Shown: positions 6,410 to 13,351, counted from the first letter of the stretch. The stretch is DNA of 13,575 nt from an uncultured Clostridium sp. (GCA_947057875.1 CAMSEX010000025.1:1-13575), one strand, 5' to 3'. Numbers and translations: made by a program. Notes: generated from the letters alone by a model not told the origin.

Positions 6410-7543
6410 ATAATAGTAGTTATTTTGGCTTTAGTGCTGGCTATCGTAATTTTGATTGTATTGAATGTGAATATACAAAAGAAATTAGATGCATTTAAAA
6501 ATATTAATCAAAAAATTAATAATTTGACAGTTTTGCAAGATTTTATGAGCATTGCTGGCGAAGAAGAAACAGTTGACCAAAAATTAAGAAAAATCAATGA
6601 AATTATTATAGAAAAGTATGATATAAAATATTCAACAATTGTGGTGTTCAACGGAGCAGAATATGTGGTAAAGGCTTCTAACGTGGATAGTAGACATCAT
6701 GAAACTTTGTCTAACCTTCACACAGAAGAAATTTTTCAAGATAGTGTAGCAACAGCTACTCCAAAGTATATTACAATTGATTCAGAAACTGAAAAACTAC
6801 CTTATCAAAAATTTGAAATGGGAAGAGCAAGGTCAGCAATGTTCTTTCCACTTTACATAGATAATATTTATATTGGTTATTGGATTATGGAAAGTGGTCA
6901 AATGCATGCATTTGATAAAACAGATACGACAATTATTGAAGTAGTAAAAGATAATATTATTTCTGTTTTACAGACTACTTCTTATCAAGAAACGATTGAA
7001 AATATTGACCGAATTGATAAATTTACAGGACTTCATTCAGCTGAATATTTATATGGAAATGCGAAAAGAATTTTTTCTAAATATCCAACTTCTGCGGTTT
7101 GTATGTTTCGCATCACAAATATTGAAGAAATTAACCAAAATATTAATCGCGAAATGGGGAATGATATTATAACAGAGATTAGTAATATTATCAAATCAAA
7201 GATGGCGGCACAATATGTTTTTATAAGATATATGGGACCTAAGTTTATTATTGTTTTTTCTGGAGTAGAAGAAGGTAGTGTTGAGGAGTTTTTGACTAGT
7301 TTGAAAGATGAAATAGAGAATTTAGAATTAATTCAGGATGAGGAAGAAATTCAAAGTATAAGGATTATAAAAGGGAAAAAAGTACGTGTTCGAGAATTAA
7401 AACCAAAACAAGTGGCTTCTCCTAAATTGAATTTTGTTGTATCAACTTATTATAAAGGAACTGGGTTAGAACAATTAAATAAAAAGTTAGAAGAATATAT
7501 TGATCAGGCGCCAACAGAGGAAAGCCAAATTAATTATATATAG
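6407..7543 (+). CDS. Membrane-anchored GAF protein with degenerate (non-catalytic) GGDEF domain
   Basis: The protein is 378 residues from TTG 6407 (381 from GTG 6398). Residues 1-20 are one long hydrophobic helix (IIVVILALVLAIVILIVL), then a short linker. A GAF-like sensor domain spans about 50-190 (STIVVFNGAEYVVKAS ... AMFFPLYIDNIYIGYWIMES). A GGDEF-type fold starts at DKFTGLHSAEYL (matching the family's DxLTGLxNR) and runs to about 310. The GG[DE]EF signature reads MGPKF (276-280), and the upstream metal-binding DxDxFK segment reads RITNIEE, so diguanylate cyclase activity is very unlikely. The C-terminal 60 residues are unassigned. The gene lies 23 bases after the MinD-like gene and 12 bases before ireB, in the same operon. 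A sensor or scaffold at the membrane is the reasonable inference; the ligand is unknown. Confidence 0.85.
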   Translation: MIIVVILALVLAIVILIVLNVNIQKKLDAFKNINQKINNLTVLQDFMSIAGEEETVDQKLRKINEIIIEKYDIKYSTIVVFNGAEYVVKASNVDSRHHETLSNLHTEEIFQDSVATATPKYITIDSETEKLPYQKFEMGRARSAMFFPLYIDNIYIGYWIMESGQMHAFDKTDTTIIEVVKDNIISVLQTTSYQETIENIDRIDKFTGLHSAEYLYGNAKRIFSKYPTSAVCMFRITNIEEINQNINREMGNDIITEISNIIKSKMAAQYVFIRYMGPKFIIVFSGVEEGSVEEFLTSLKDEIENLELIQDEEEIQSIRIIKGKKVRVRELKPKQVASPKLNFVVSTYYKGTGLEQLNKKLEEYIDQAPTEESQINYI

Positions 7544-7555
7544 GAGGAATGACTT

Positions 7556-7810
7556 ATGGCAAGTGATAAAACAATGAGTTTTAAAGTGGAAAGAGATAAA
7601 AGTTTGCGTACAAGAGAAATTTTGAAAAAAGTGTATGAGGCGTTAGTGGAAAAGGGGTATAATCCAATTAATCAGATAGTTGGTTATATTTTATCAGGTG
7701 ATCCAACTTATATTACCAGTCATAACGATGCGAGAAATTTGATTCGTTTGGTAGAAAGAGATGAACTTTTGGAAAAATTAGTGAAATATTATATAGGATT
7801 AGAAGAATGA
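7556..7810 (+). CDS. ireB: IreB family regulatory phosphoprotein (UPF0297)
   Basis: 84 residues, the full family length. Conserved segments are KVYEALVEKGYNPINQIVGYILSGDPTYITSHNDARNLIRL and ERDELLEKLVKYY. In Enterococcus faecalis, IreB is a substrate of the PASTA kinase IreK and lowers cephalosporin resistance; the phosphorylated threonines are near the N-terminus. Here Thr6 and Ser8 lie in that region (ASDKTMSF). The start is supported by TAGGAGGAATGACTTATG, with GGAGG upstream. The stop TGA overlaps the ruvX ATG (ATGA), the usual Bacillota arrangement of ireB and ruvX. Unusually, alaS is not upstream; the pseudo-enzyme cassette takes that place. No kinase gene is in the window. Confidence 0.93.
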   Translation: MASDKTMSFKVERDKSLRTREILKKVYEALVEKGYNPINQIVGYILSGDPTYITSHNDARNLIRLVERDELLEKLVKYYIGLEE

Positions 7811-8229
7811 GAGTATTAGGAATTGATTATGGAGATTCAAAAGTAGGTTTAGCAATTACAGATCCACTCGGTATTACAGCACAGGGCTTAGAAACATTAA
7901 TGTATAAAGGCAATGATAAAAGATTGCTCCAAGAATTAGATGAATTGATGGAAAATTATGAAATTTCCACAATAGTTGTAGGTATGCCTTATAATATGAA
8001 TGGCACAAAAACGCAAAGAGCTGAGGTAACAGAAAAGTTTTTACATAAACTAAAATGCAAATATAATAAAATAAAAATAGAAACAGTTGATGAACGATAT
8101 ACAACAATTGCTGCTAACAAAACGTTGAATTTTTTGGAAGTAAACAAGCGTAAAAAAAGGGAAGTAGAAGACACTTTGGCAGCAGTTTACATTTTGGAAA
8201 TGTATATGAATAAAAATAAATCAGAATAA
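7807..8229 (+). CDS. ruvX: RuvX/YqgF family pre-16S rRNA nuclease (putative Holliday junction resolvase)
   Basis: 140 residues with an RNase H-like fold. Motifs: GIDYGDSKVGLAITD at the N-terminus (first catalytic Asp), STIVVGMPYNMNG, ETVDERYTT, and VEDTLAAVYILEMY, which carries the last acidic residue. All expected acidic positions are present, so the enzyme should be active. YqgF proteins take part in 16S rRNA 5'-end maturation; the resolvase role comes from homology. The 4-base overlap with ireB indicates translational coupling. No terminator follows, so some transcripts may run on into the DUF1292 gene. Confidence 0.94.
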   Translation: MRVLGIDYGDSKVGLAITDPLGITAQGLETLMYKGNDKRLLQELDELMENYEISTIVVGMPYNMNGTKTQRAEVTEKFLHKLKCKYNKIKIETVDERYTTIAANKTLNFLEVNKRKKREVEDTLAAVYILEMYMNKNKSE

Positions 8230-8244
8230 AAATAGAAAAAACAC

Positions 8245-8293
8245 TTGCAAAATATTTTTATTTAGTGTATGATAATATATGTGGTAGACACAT
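8245..8293 (+). promoter_or_regulatory. Promoter of the DUF1292 gene with a 5'-end hairpin
   Basis: TTGCAA (8245-8250), 17 bases, TATGAT (8268-8273) form a sigma-A type promoter with the same spacing and -10 as the promoter at 2865. Near the expected transcript start, ATGTG (8279-8283) can pair with CACAT (8289-8293) around GTAGA, placing a small hairpin at the RNA 5' end. An AAAGGAG ribosome site follows at 8302-8308. Confidence 0.7.
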
Positions 8294-8316
8294 GACAAAA
8301 GAAAGGAGAAAATAGT

Positions 8317-8637
8317 ATGGATGAGGATTCAATAAATGACTTTGAAGAAGAAGAGTTAAATAATATAATAATTTTAAGTGATGAAAATGGTGAAGATGTT
8401 CAATTTGAATTTTTGGATTTAATAGAATATGATTCTGAAGAATATGTCGTTTTGTTGCCTGTTGTTGAGGAAGGCGAAGAAGAAGACGGAGAAGTTGTTA
8501 TTTTAAAAGTAGAAGATTCTGAAGATGATGAAGATGAATCATATGTTAGCGTTGACGATGAAGAAACATTAAATCAAGTTTTTGAAATTTTCAAGGAAAA
8601 ATTCAAAGATGAATTTAATTTTACTGATGAAAACTAA
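8317..8637 (+). CDS. DUF1292 (UPF0473, YrzB-like) acidic protein
   Basis: 106 residues, very acidic. The conserved core reads IIILSDENGEDVQFEFLDLIEYDSEEYVVLLPV, with ETLNQVFEIFKEKF near the C-terminus, as in the DUF1292/UPF0473 family, whose function is not established. It follows ireB-ruvX, the conserved Bacillota order (yrzL-yrrK-yrzB in Bacillus subtilis), but has its own promoter and a strong terminator. The acidic Glu/Asp run between the two conserved parts (EEGEEEDGE, EDSEDDEDE) is longer than I would expect and probably flexible. Confidence 0.9.
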   Translation: MDEDSINDFEEEELNNIIILSDENGEDVQFEFLDLIEYDSEEYVVLLPVVEEGEEEDGEVVILKVEDSEDDEDESYVSVDDEETLNQVFEIFKEKFKDEFNFTDEN

Positions 8638-8664
8638 ATATCAGTATTATTTATAATGCAAACG

Positions 8665-8694
8665 AAGAACGAGAAACCATGTCTCGTTCTTTTT
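8665..8694 (+). terminator. Rho-independent terminator after DUF1292 gene
   Basis: AAGAACGAGA (8665-8674) pairs perfectly with TCTCGTTCTT (8682-8691) around a seven-base loop (AACCATG), followed by a T tract to 8694. A classic intrinsic terminator that closes the ireB-ruvX-DUF1292 region. Confidence 0.92.
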
Positions 8695-8700
8695 ATTGGC

Positions 8701-8729
8701 TTGTAAACAAAAAGTCAAGTTAATATCAA
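8701..8729 (+). promoter_or_regulatory. Weak candidate promoter for mgtE
   Basis: TTGTAA (8701-8706) and TATCAA (8724-8729) are 17 bases apart. The -10 is poor. A promoter is expected here because a strong terminator ends just upstream and mgtE starts at 8751. The leader is far too short for an M-box magnesium riboswitch. Confidence 0.35.
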
Positions 8730-8750
8730 ACAAAGAAAGGTGGTATAAAA

Positions 8751-10094
8751 ATGAAAGAAAATGTATTACAATTAATTGAAGAAAAAAAATTTAATGATTT
8801 AAGAATTTATTTACAAAGTGTGAATTCCGCCGATTTACCGAGTTTGTTTGATGAGTTAAATAAAGAGTACATTTTAATTATTTATCGTTTATTGTCCAAG
8901 GAAAAAGCGGCTGAAGCCTTTGCAGAATTTGACAGTGACATTCAAGAACAATTAATCAATGGTTTCACAGATAAAGAATTGAAAAATGTAATGGAAGAAC
9001 TTTTTATGGATGATGCAGTTGATTTGATTGAAGAAATGCCCTCTAATGTTGTTAAAAGAATTTTAAAAAATATTGGTGCCAATGATCGAAAAATTATCAA
9101 TGAACTTTTGAATTACCCAGAAGATAGTGCTGGAAGCATTATGACAACTGAATTTATTGACTTAAAAGAAAATATGACTGTTAAGCAAGCATTGGAAAAA
9201 ATAAAAAGAATTGGTTTGGAAAAAGAAACGATTTATAGTTGCTATGTTTTGAATATACATAGAAAAGTACGAGGAATTGTCAATTTGAAATCTTTGGTAA
9301 TTGCCCAAGAAGATACTATTATTAAAGACATTATGGAGACGAATGTAATTACAGTTTCTACTTTGGAAGACAAAGAAATTGTTGCGAAAATGTTTGACAA
9401 ATATAATTTCTTAGCAATTCCTGTTGTGGACAAAGAGAATCGTTTGGTAGGAATTGTAACTGTTGATGATGCTATGGATGTTTTGCAAGAAGAGGTAGCA
9501 GAAGACTTTGAAAAGATGGCGGCCATTACGCCAAATGAGGAAACATATTTTAAAACAAGTGTGTTTCAACATGCTAAAAGCAGAATTATATGGCTTTTGG
9601 TTCTGATGTTGTCTTCCATTGTGACAGGTTCGATAATTACAAAATATGAAGAAGCTTTTGCAACTGTTCCATTATTGGTAGCGTTTATTCCAATGATTAT
9701 GGGAACAACTGGTAATTGCGGTTCTCAAACTTCAACCCTGATTATTCGTGGTATGTCAAATGATGAAGTAATGTTGAAAGATTATTTGAAGGCAGTTTGG
9801 AAGGAATTTCGAGTAGCTATTTTGGTAGCATTTATGCTAGGTATTGCCAATAGCTTAAGAATTTGGTTCCAATATCAAGATGTTGGTTTAGCTATTGTTG
9901 TATCTTTGTCATTATTGGGAACGGTAGTACTGGCAAAATTTTTAGGATGTACACTTCCGATGTTGGCAAAGAAATTAAAAATCGATCCAGCGTTAATGGC
10001 AACGCCAGTTATTACAACAATTTCAGATATGTGCTCTGTGTTAATATTTTTCAAAATAGCAACCATGGTAATGGGGTTAGATGTAAATTTTTAG
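8751..10094 (+). CDS. mgtE: MgtE family magnesium transporter/channel
   Basis: 447 residues, full family length. Residues 1-125 form the cytoplasmic MgtE N-terminal helical domain (FDELNKEYILIIYRLLSKEKAAEAFAEFD ... MPSNVVKRIL). Two CBS domains follow at about 130-190 (SAGSIMTTEFIDLKENMTV) and 195-258 (IMETNVITVSTLEDKE ... LVGIVTVDDAMDVL). From about 280 comes the five-helix pore domain with PMIMGTTGNCGSQTSTLIIRG and DPALMATPVITTISDM, which carries the conserved pore Asp. In the Thermus thermophilus homologue, magnesium bound by the N and CBS domains closes the channel. The start has AAAGGTGG 8 bases upstream. A two-component system follows after a 45-base gap without a clear terminator, so read-through is possible; no shared function is evident. 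Confidence 0.95.
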   Translation: MKENVLQLIEEKKFNDLRIYLQSVNSADLPSLFDELNKEYILIIYRLLSKEKAAEAFAEFDSDIQEQLINGFTDKELKNVMEELFMDDAVDLIEEMPSNVVKRILKNIGANDRKIINELLNYPEDSAGSIMTTEFIDLKENMTVKQALEKIKRIGLEKETIYSCYVLNIHRKVRGIVNLKSLVIAQEDTIIKDIMETNVITVSTLEDKEIVAKMFDKYNFLAIPVVDKENRLVGIVTVDDAMDVLQEEVAEDFEKMAAITPNEETYFKTSVFQHAKSRIIWLLVLMLSSIVTGSIITKYEEAFATVPLLVAFIPMIMGTTGNCGSQTSTLIIRGMSNDEVMLKDYLKAVWKEFRVAILVAFMLGIANSLRIWFQYQDVGLAIVVSLSLLGTVVLAKFLGCTLPMLAKKLKIDPALMATPVITTISDMCSVLIFFKIATMVMGLDVNF

Positions 10095-10139
10095 GTAAAT
10101 TTAAGGTTGTTGTTTTATAATAAAAATGTGAGGTAGATG

Positions 10140-10811
10140 ATGAAAATTTTAATTATTGAAGATGACAAAATTTTATCTAGAACCATTGAGCAGTGTGTGA
10201 AAAATGATTATGATGTGGATTGTGCCTATGATGGTGAAGAAGGAGTTTTGTATGCAGAACAAGGCATTTATGATGCGATTATTCTGGATTTAATGATGCC
10301 CATAATGGACGGATATGAGGTTTTAGCTACTTTAAGAAACCAAAAAAATTTTACGCCAATTTTAATTTTAACAGCAAAAGATGCTTTAGAGGATAAATTG
10401 CGTGGCTTTCGTGTGGGAGCAGATGATTATTTAGTAAAGCCCTTTAATCGTGATGAGTTGTTGGCGCGATTAGATGCTATTATTCGCCGCTCTAAAGGAA
10501 GCTATACCATTCAAAAAACCTTAGAATTTAAGGGCTTGGTGCTTGATTTGAATAGTCGAAAAGTGACTGCCAATGGGCAAGAAATTATTTTGCAAGGGAA
10601 GCAATTTGATGTTTTGGAGTATTTACTAGGGTCACAAAATACCATTATTACAAAGGACCAAATTTTTGATAAAATATGGGGTTTTGATTCTGAGACAAGT
10701 ACTAATGTTATTGAAGTATATGCTAGTGGTTTGCGAAAAGAACTGAAAAAAATTGGCTATGATAAGTATTTTAAAACAGTCAGGGGTGTTGGTTATATTT
10801 GGTCAGAATAG
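10140..10811 (+). CDS. OmpR/PhoB-family response regulator
   Basis: DNA-binding response regulator. Receiver domain: acidic pair in LIIEDD, phosphoacceptor Asp50 in LDLMMPIMDG, Thr78 in ILILTAKD and Lys100 in DYLVKPF. A winged-helix C-terminal domain (about 128-222) carries GKQFDVLEYLLGSQNTIITKDQIFDKIWG, TNVIEVYASGLRKELKK and VRGVGYIW. The start at the second of two tandem ATGs (10137 and 10140) is preferred because GAGGT ends at 10134, only 2 bases before the first; the product then begins MKILIIEDD, the usual form. A lone TATAAT at 10116-10121 without a good -35 may give partly independent transcription. The cognate kinase starts 28 bases downstream. The signal and target genes cannot be told from sequence. 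Confidence 0.94.
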   Translation: MKILIIEDDKILSRTIEQCVKNDYDVDCAYDGEEGVLYAEQGIYDAIILDLMMPIMDGYEVLATLRNQKNFTPILILTAKDALEDKLRGFRVGADDYLVKPFNRDELLARLDAIIRRSKGSYTIQKTLEFKGLVLDLNSRKVTANGQEIILQGKQFDVLEYLLGSQNTIITKDQIFDKIWGFDSETSTNVIEVYASGLRKELKKIGYDKYFKTVRGVGYIWSE

Positions 10812-10839
10812 CCTAAAAAAATAAACGAAAGGAAAAATC

Positions 10840-12159
10840 ATGGGAGAACAGCAGAATCTAAAAAAGCAATTTATTTTACATATTATGTATAATATGATAG
10901 CGTTTTCAACTATTTTTATTATTTTTGGGATGTTAATGTTTTTAATGGTAAGAAACATTACATTTGCTTCGAGTGACAATCAACTTAGTGAAGCACGCAA
11001 TAAATTTGTTGATATAACGGAAAAATTGGAGATTCTGTACGATATTTTTGGAATGGAACAATATCGTGTTTTTGATAATAACCTTAATTTTGATTATAGT
11101 CTGGCGCAAAAAATAGATAATCCTCAAGTTAGTTGTATTATTAGGGACAAAAATGAGAAAATTTTAAATGAGGATGAATTAGGGAAATTTTTTCAATATG
11201 CCTCTGATTTGAGTTTTGATAAAAATAAATTGGACACAATTTATGGAGTTAGAATTAATGATAAATATAATTATCGATGTTTGAATTTTTTGCTCAAGTC
11301 AGCAGAACCTTCCAAAGAGCGTTATGTTCAGCTATTAATTAACGTAGATAGTGAAAATAGTTTAATTCATAATTATAAAAATATTATCATCCAAGCAGTG
11401 ATGGTAGGAATTATTTTATCTGGAATAGCGAGTTTGATTTTGTCGACTAAAACTTTGAAACCAATTCAAGAAACTTTCAAAAAACAGACAGAATTTGTGC
11501 AAAATGCTTCTCATGAACTTAGGACTCCATTAACGATTATTCAGGCAAAACAAGAGTTATTGCTTCGTGAACCAAATGCAAAAATCATTGATAAATCGGA
11601 AGAAATTATGCTAACTTTGAGTGAAACAAAGCGCTTGTCTAAAATGACAAAAGATTTGATGATTTTGTTGCGAGGTTCTATGCCAAAAAAGAATGCAAAA
11701 TTGCAAAAAGAAGATGTTAAAATAGATGAATTTATTCAAAATATAGTAGCTCCATATCAGGAAATTGTTTTGGCGCAAGAAAAAACGCTTACGTTAAACT
11801 TAAATTTTCAAAAAGACATTAGCATTGATACCAATAAAATTCATCAATTATTAGTGATTTTACTAGATAATAGTATCAAATATACAGAAAAAGGGGATAC
11901 AATTGAAATTCGTACATTTTTCAAAGATAATAAATGTAATATGGAAGTGATTGATACAGGAATTGGGATTAGTGATGAAGGGTTAAAGCATGTATTTGAT
12001 CGATTTTACAGAGAAGATAGAGCACGTAGTCGTGAAACAGGAGGCAGTGGACTAGGACTTTCAATAGCAAGTACGATTGTGAGTGCTCACAATGGTACAA
12101 TTAAAGCATCACATAATTTGCCCAAAGGAACAATTTTTACAGTAAGATTACCAAGATAA
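10840..12159 (+). CDS. Membrane sensor histidine kinase
   Basis: 439 residues. Transmembrane helix 1 spans about 13-37 and helix 2 about 181-203. Between them is an extracytoplasmic domain of some 140 residues with no recognised fold. No clear HAMP domain is present; only a short linker precedes the HisKA domain (FVQNASHELRTPLT, phosphorylated His225). The ATPase domain has all boxes: N (LLDNSIKYTEKG, Asn344), G1 (DTGIGISDEG), F (FDRFYREDRARS) and G2 (GGSGLGLSIA). It should be an active kinase, pairing with the adjacent response regulator. AAAGGA lies upstream of the ATG. A strong terminator ends the unit. The neighbouring TasA-like gene, transcribed from its own promoter, is a possible target but that is a guess. 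Confidence 0.94.
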   Translation: MGEQQNLKKQFILHIMYNMIAFSTIFIIFGMLMFLMVRNITFASSDNQLSEARNKFVDITEKLEILYDIFGMEQYRVFDNNLNFDYSLAQKIDNPQVSCIIRDKNEKILNEDELGKFFQYASDLSFDKNKLDTIYGVRINDKYNYRCLNFLLKSAEPSKERYVQLLINVDSENSLIHNYKNIIIQAVMVGIILSGIASLILSTKTLKPIQETFKKQTEFVQNASHELRTPLTIIQAKQELLLREPNAKIIDKSEEIMLTLSETKRLSKMTKDLMILLRGSMPKKNAKLQKEDVKIDEFIQNIVAPYQEIVLAQEKTLTLNLNFQKDISIDTNKIHQLLVILLDNSIKYTEKGDTIEIRTFFKDNKCNMEVIDTGIGISDEGLKHVFDRFYREDRARSRETGGSGLGLSIASTIVSAHNGTIKASHNLPKGTIFTVRLPR

Positions 12160-12205
12160 CCTAAAAAAGAAACTTTTTGAAAAACAAGAAGTTTCTTTTT
12201 TTAGG
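12160..12205 (+). terminator. Rho-independent terminator after the histidine kinase
   Basis: It begins right after the stop. CCTAAAAAAGAAACTT (12160-12175) pairs with AAGTTTC plus a T run plus AGG (12189-12205), with one bulged T. The 3' arm contains seven consecutive T, so this works as a terminator on the + strand, and the A-rich 5' arm could also terminate in the other direction. Confidence 0.88.
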
Positions 12206-12262
12206 TAAATCAATGCTTTCGAGACTTTTTATAAAAAAATATAAAAATTTTGCAAAAAATAC

Positions 12263-12291
12263 TTTACAAACATAATTTGACGTGCTATAAT
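12263..12291 (+). promoter_or_regulatory. Strong extended -10 promoter for the TasA-like/sipW unit
   Basis: TTTACA (12263-12268), 17 bases, TATAAT (12286-12291), with TGC directly before the -10 (extended -10 TGnTATAAT). This is the best promoter in the window. Transcription would start near 12298, nearly 300 bases before the first gene. Confidence 0.85.
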
Positions 12292-12297
12292 ACATTC

Positions 12298-12591
12298 AAG
12301 TTAAATATTCAAAGACGTATATTTTAATCAAAAATCTTTAGAAAAGTAAATTTCACAAAATTTTATATCGAAATTTACATTCTCCAGAAAAAAATAAAAA
12401 TATGTTTAGTTAATTAATTTTTTTCATATTAGTATCCCCCAAGAAACATGATGTGAAAAGAAAATAATTTGTAATTTTCTATTGTTCATTTAATTATATT
12501 TATAAAAATATTGCCCCCAGCAATCAAATATAGATGAAGAATGCGTTAGAGAATATTTAGCTTAATTTTTATAAAGGAAGGAGGATGCCTA
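12298..12591 (+). promoter_or_regulatory. Long structured 5' leader with two C-rich hairpin loops
   Basis: About 290 bases without a gene lie between the promoter and the TTG at 12592. Three hairpins can be drawn. GTAAATTTC (12346-12354) pairs with GAAATTTAC (12370-12378). TTTTCATATT (12421-12430) pairs with GATGTGAAAA (12450-12459, two G-U), leaving a loop that holds CCCCC at 12436-12440. ATTGC (12510-12514) pairs with GCAAT (12520-12524) around the loop CCCCA. C runs are rare in this AT-rich sequence, and both fall in loops. No known riboswitch class is recognised and no open frame longer than a few codons has a ribosome site. It is a candidate regulatory RNA; the function is unknown. Confidence 0.5.
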
Positions 12592-13212
12592 TTGGATAAA
12601 AAACAAAAAACGTTAGTATTCTCGATATTAGTTGTTTTGTTGTTAATGGTGTTTTTGGCTGGTTTCACATTTGCTAAATATTATACAAATTATCAAGGAG
12701 CAGGTTCGCTTCAAGTTGCTAAGTGGAGTTTTAAAGTAAATGGCTGGAGTACGTCTGAGACAAATGAAATTTCTTTACTAGATACAGTGGATCATGAAGG
12801 AAAAGTAAATTTGGAAAATGGGAAAATGGCTCCAGGATTTTCTGGAAAAGCAGAATTAGAACTTGATGCAACAGAATCTGAGGTAGATGTTGAATATCAT
12901 ATTGAAGCAACAGAAAGTGGAAATAAACCAAGTAATTTATTTTTTCAAGCTAAGATAGATGGAGTTTCAACAGTTTCTTATACAACATTAGCAGAGCTTG
13001 CTGAAAAAGAGCTAACAGGAAGAATTTTAAAATCAGATAAAAATCAAAAAAGAACTATCGAAATTTTTGCAATTTGGCCATATGAGACAGGAAATACAGA
13101 GACTGATATTTTAGAGAATGATAAAAAAGATACGCAAGATGGAGAGAATAATTTGCAAAATTATATGTTTGCATTAAAAGTAGTAGGAACACAGGCAAAA
13201 GCTACTACATAA
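12592..13212 (+). CDS. TasA/camelysin-like secreted protein, probable SipW substrate
   Basis: 206 residues. It starts at TTG 12592, fixed by AAGGAAGGAGG ending 7 bases upstream. Residues 8-28 are a hydrophobic signal segment ending GFTFA, followed by KYYTNYQG. The mature part opens with LQVAKWSFKVNGW and has a beta-rich pattern with LENGKMAPGFSGKAELELDATESEVDVEYHIEAT, which fits TasA/CalY-type proteins that carry SipW-processed signal peptides. The last 30 residues are charged and polar, with no wall anchor. Its neighbour 139 bases downstream is a SipW-type signal peptidase, the usual pairing in Bacillota. In Bacillus subtilis such proteins form extracellular matrix fibres. The family call rests on the signal peptide, overall pattern and context; the exact role is inferred. 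Confidence 0.75.
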   Translation: MDKKQKTLVFSILVVLLLMVFLAGFTFAKYYTNYQGAGSLQVAKWSFKVNGWSTSETNEISLLDTVDHEGKVNLENGKMAPGFSGKAELELDATESEVDVEYHIEATESGNKPSNLFFQAKIDGVSTVSYTTLAELAEKELTGRILKSDKNQKRTIEIFAIWPYETGNTETDILENDKKDTQDGENNLQNYMFALKVVGTQAKATT

Positions 13213-13213
13213 T

Positions 13214-13232
13214 CTGGAAAATCATTTTCCAG
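13214..13232 (+). repeat. Perfect inverted repeat just after the TasA-like stop
   Basis: CTGGAAAA (13214-13221) and TTTTCCAG (13225-13232) flank TCA and begin two bases after the stop codon. No T tract follows, so this is not a standard terminator. It could protect the 3' end of the upstream message or mark an RNA processing point. Confidence 0.7.
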
Positions 13233-13273
13233 TAATGAAAATTATATCCAATTTAAAACCTTATATAAAATTG

Positions 13274-13331
13274 AGCAGAGAGTTTTAGCTCTCTGCTAAG
13301 AATAACCAGAAAATATTTTTAGCAGAGAGTT
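13274..13331 (+). promoter_or_regulatory. Intergenic RNA element with mutually exclusive pairings before sipW
   Basis: AGCAGAGAG (13274-13282) pairs perfectly with CTCTCTGCT (13289-13297) around TTTTAG. The same 9-mer, extended to AGCAGAGAGTT, occurs again at 13321-13331, so the middle CTCTCTGCT can pair with either copy. The second copy ends 12 bases before the AAGGAG of the peptidase gene (13343-13348). The layout resembles a two-state switch or a processing and stability element. Confidence 0.6.
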
Positions 13332-13351
13332 AAATGTGAGAAAGGAGAAAA

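Noticed and set aside
8695..8750. M-box magnesium riboswitch before mgtE
   Set aside because: Only about 56 bases lie between the terminator and the start codon, much shorter than an M-box.
3345..12440. Pairing of the leader CCCCC (12436-12440) with the GGGGG of the ribosome site at 3349-3353
   Set aside because: Complementarity stops at five base pairs, with mismatches on both sides; not enough to propose a target.
12534..12563. Short leader peptide in the 12298-12591 leader
   Set aside because: It is about nine codons from ATG 12534 with no ribosome site upstream and no codon bias of an attenuator.
12585..12599. ATG mini-frame (MPIG stop) overlapping the TasA-like start
   Set aside because: The ATG directly touches the Shine-Dalgarno with no spacer, so ribosomes are unlikely to start there.
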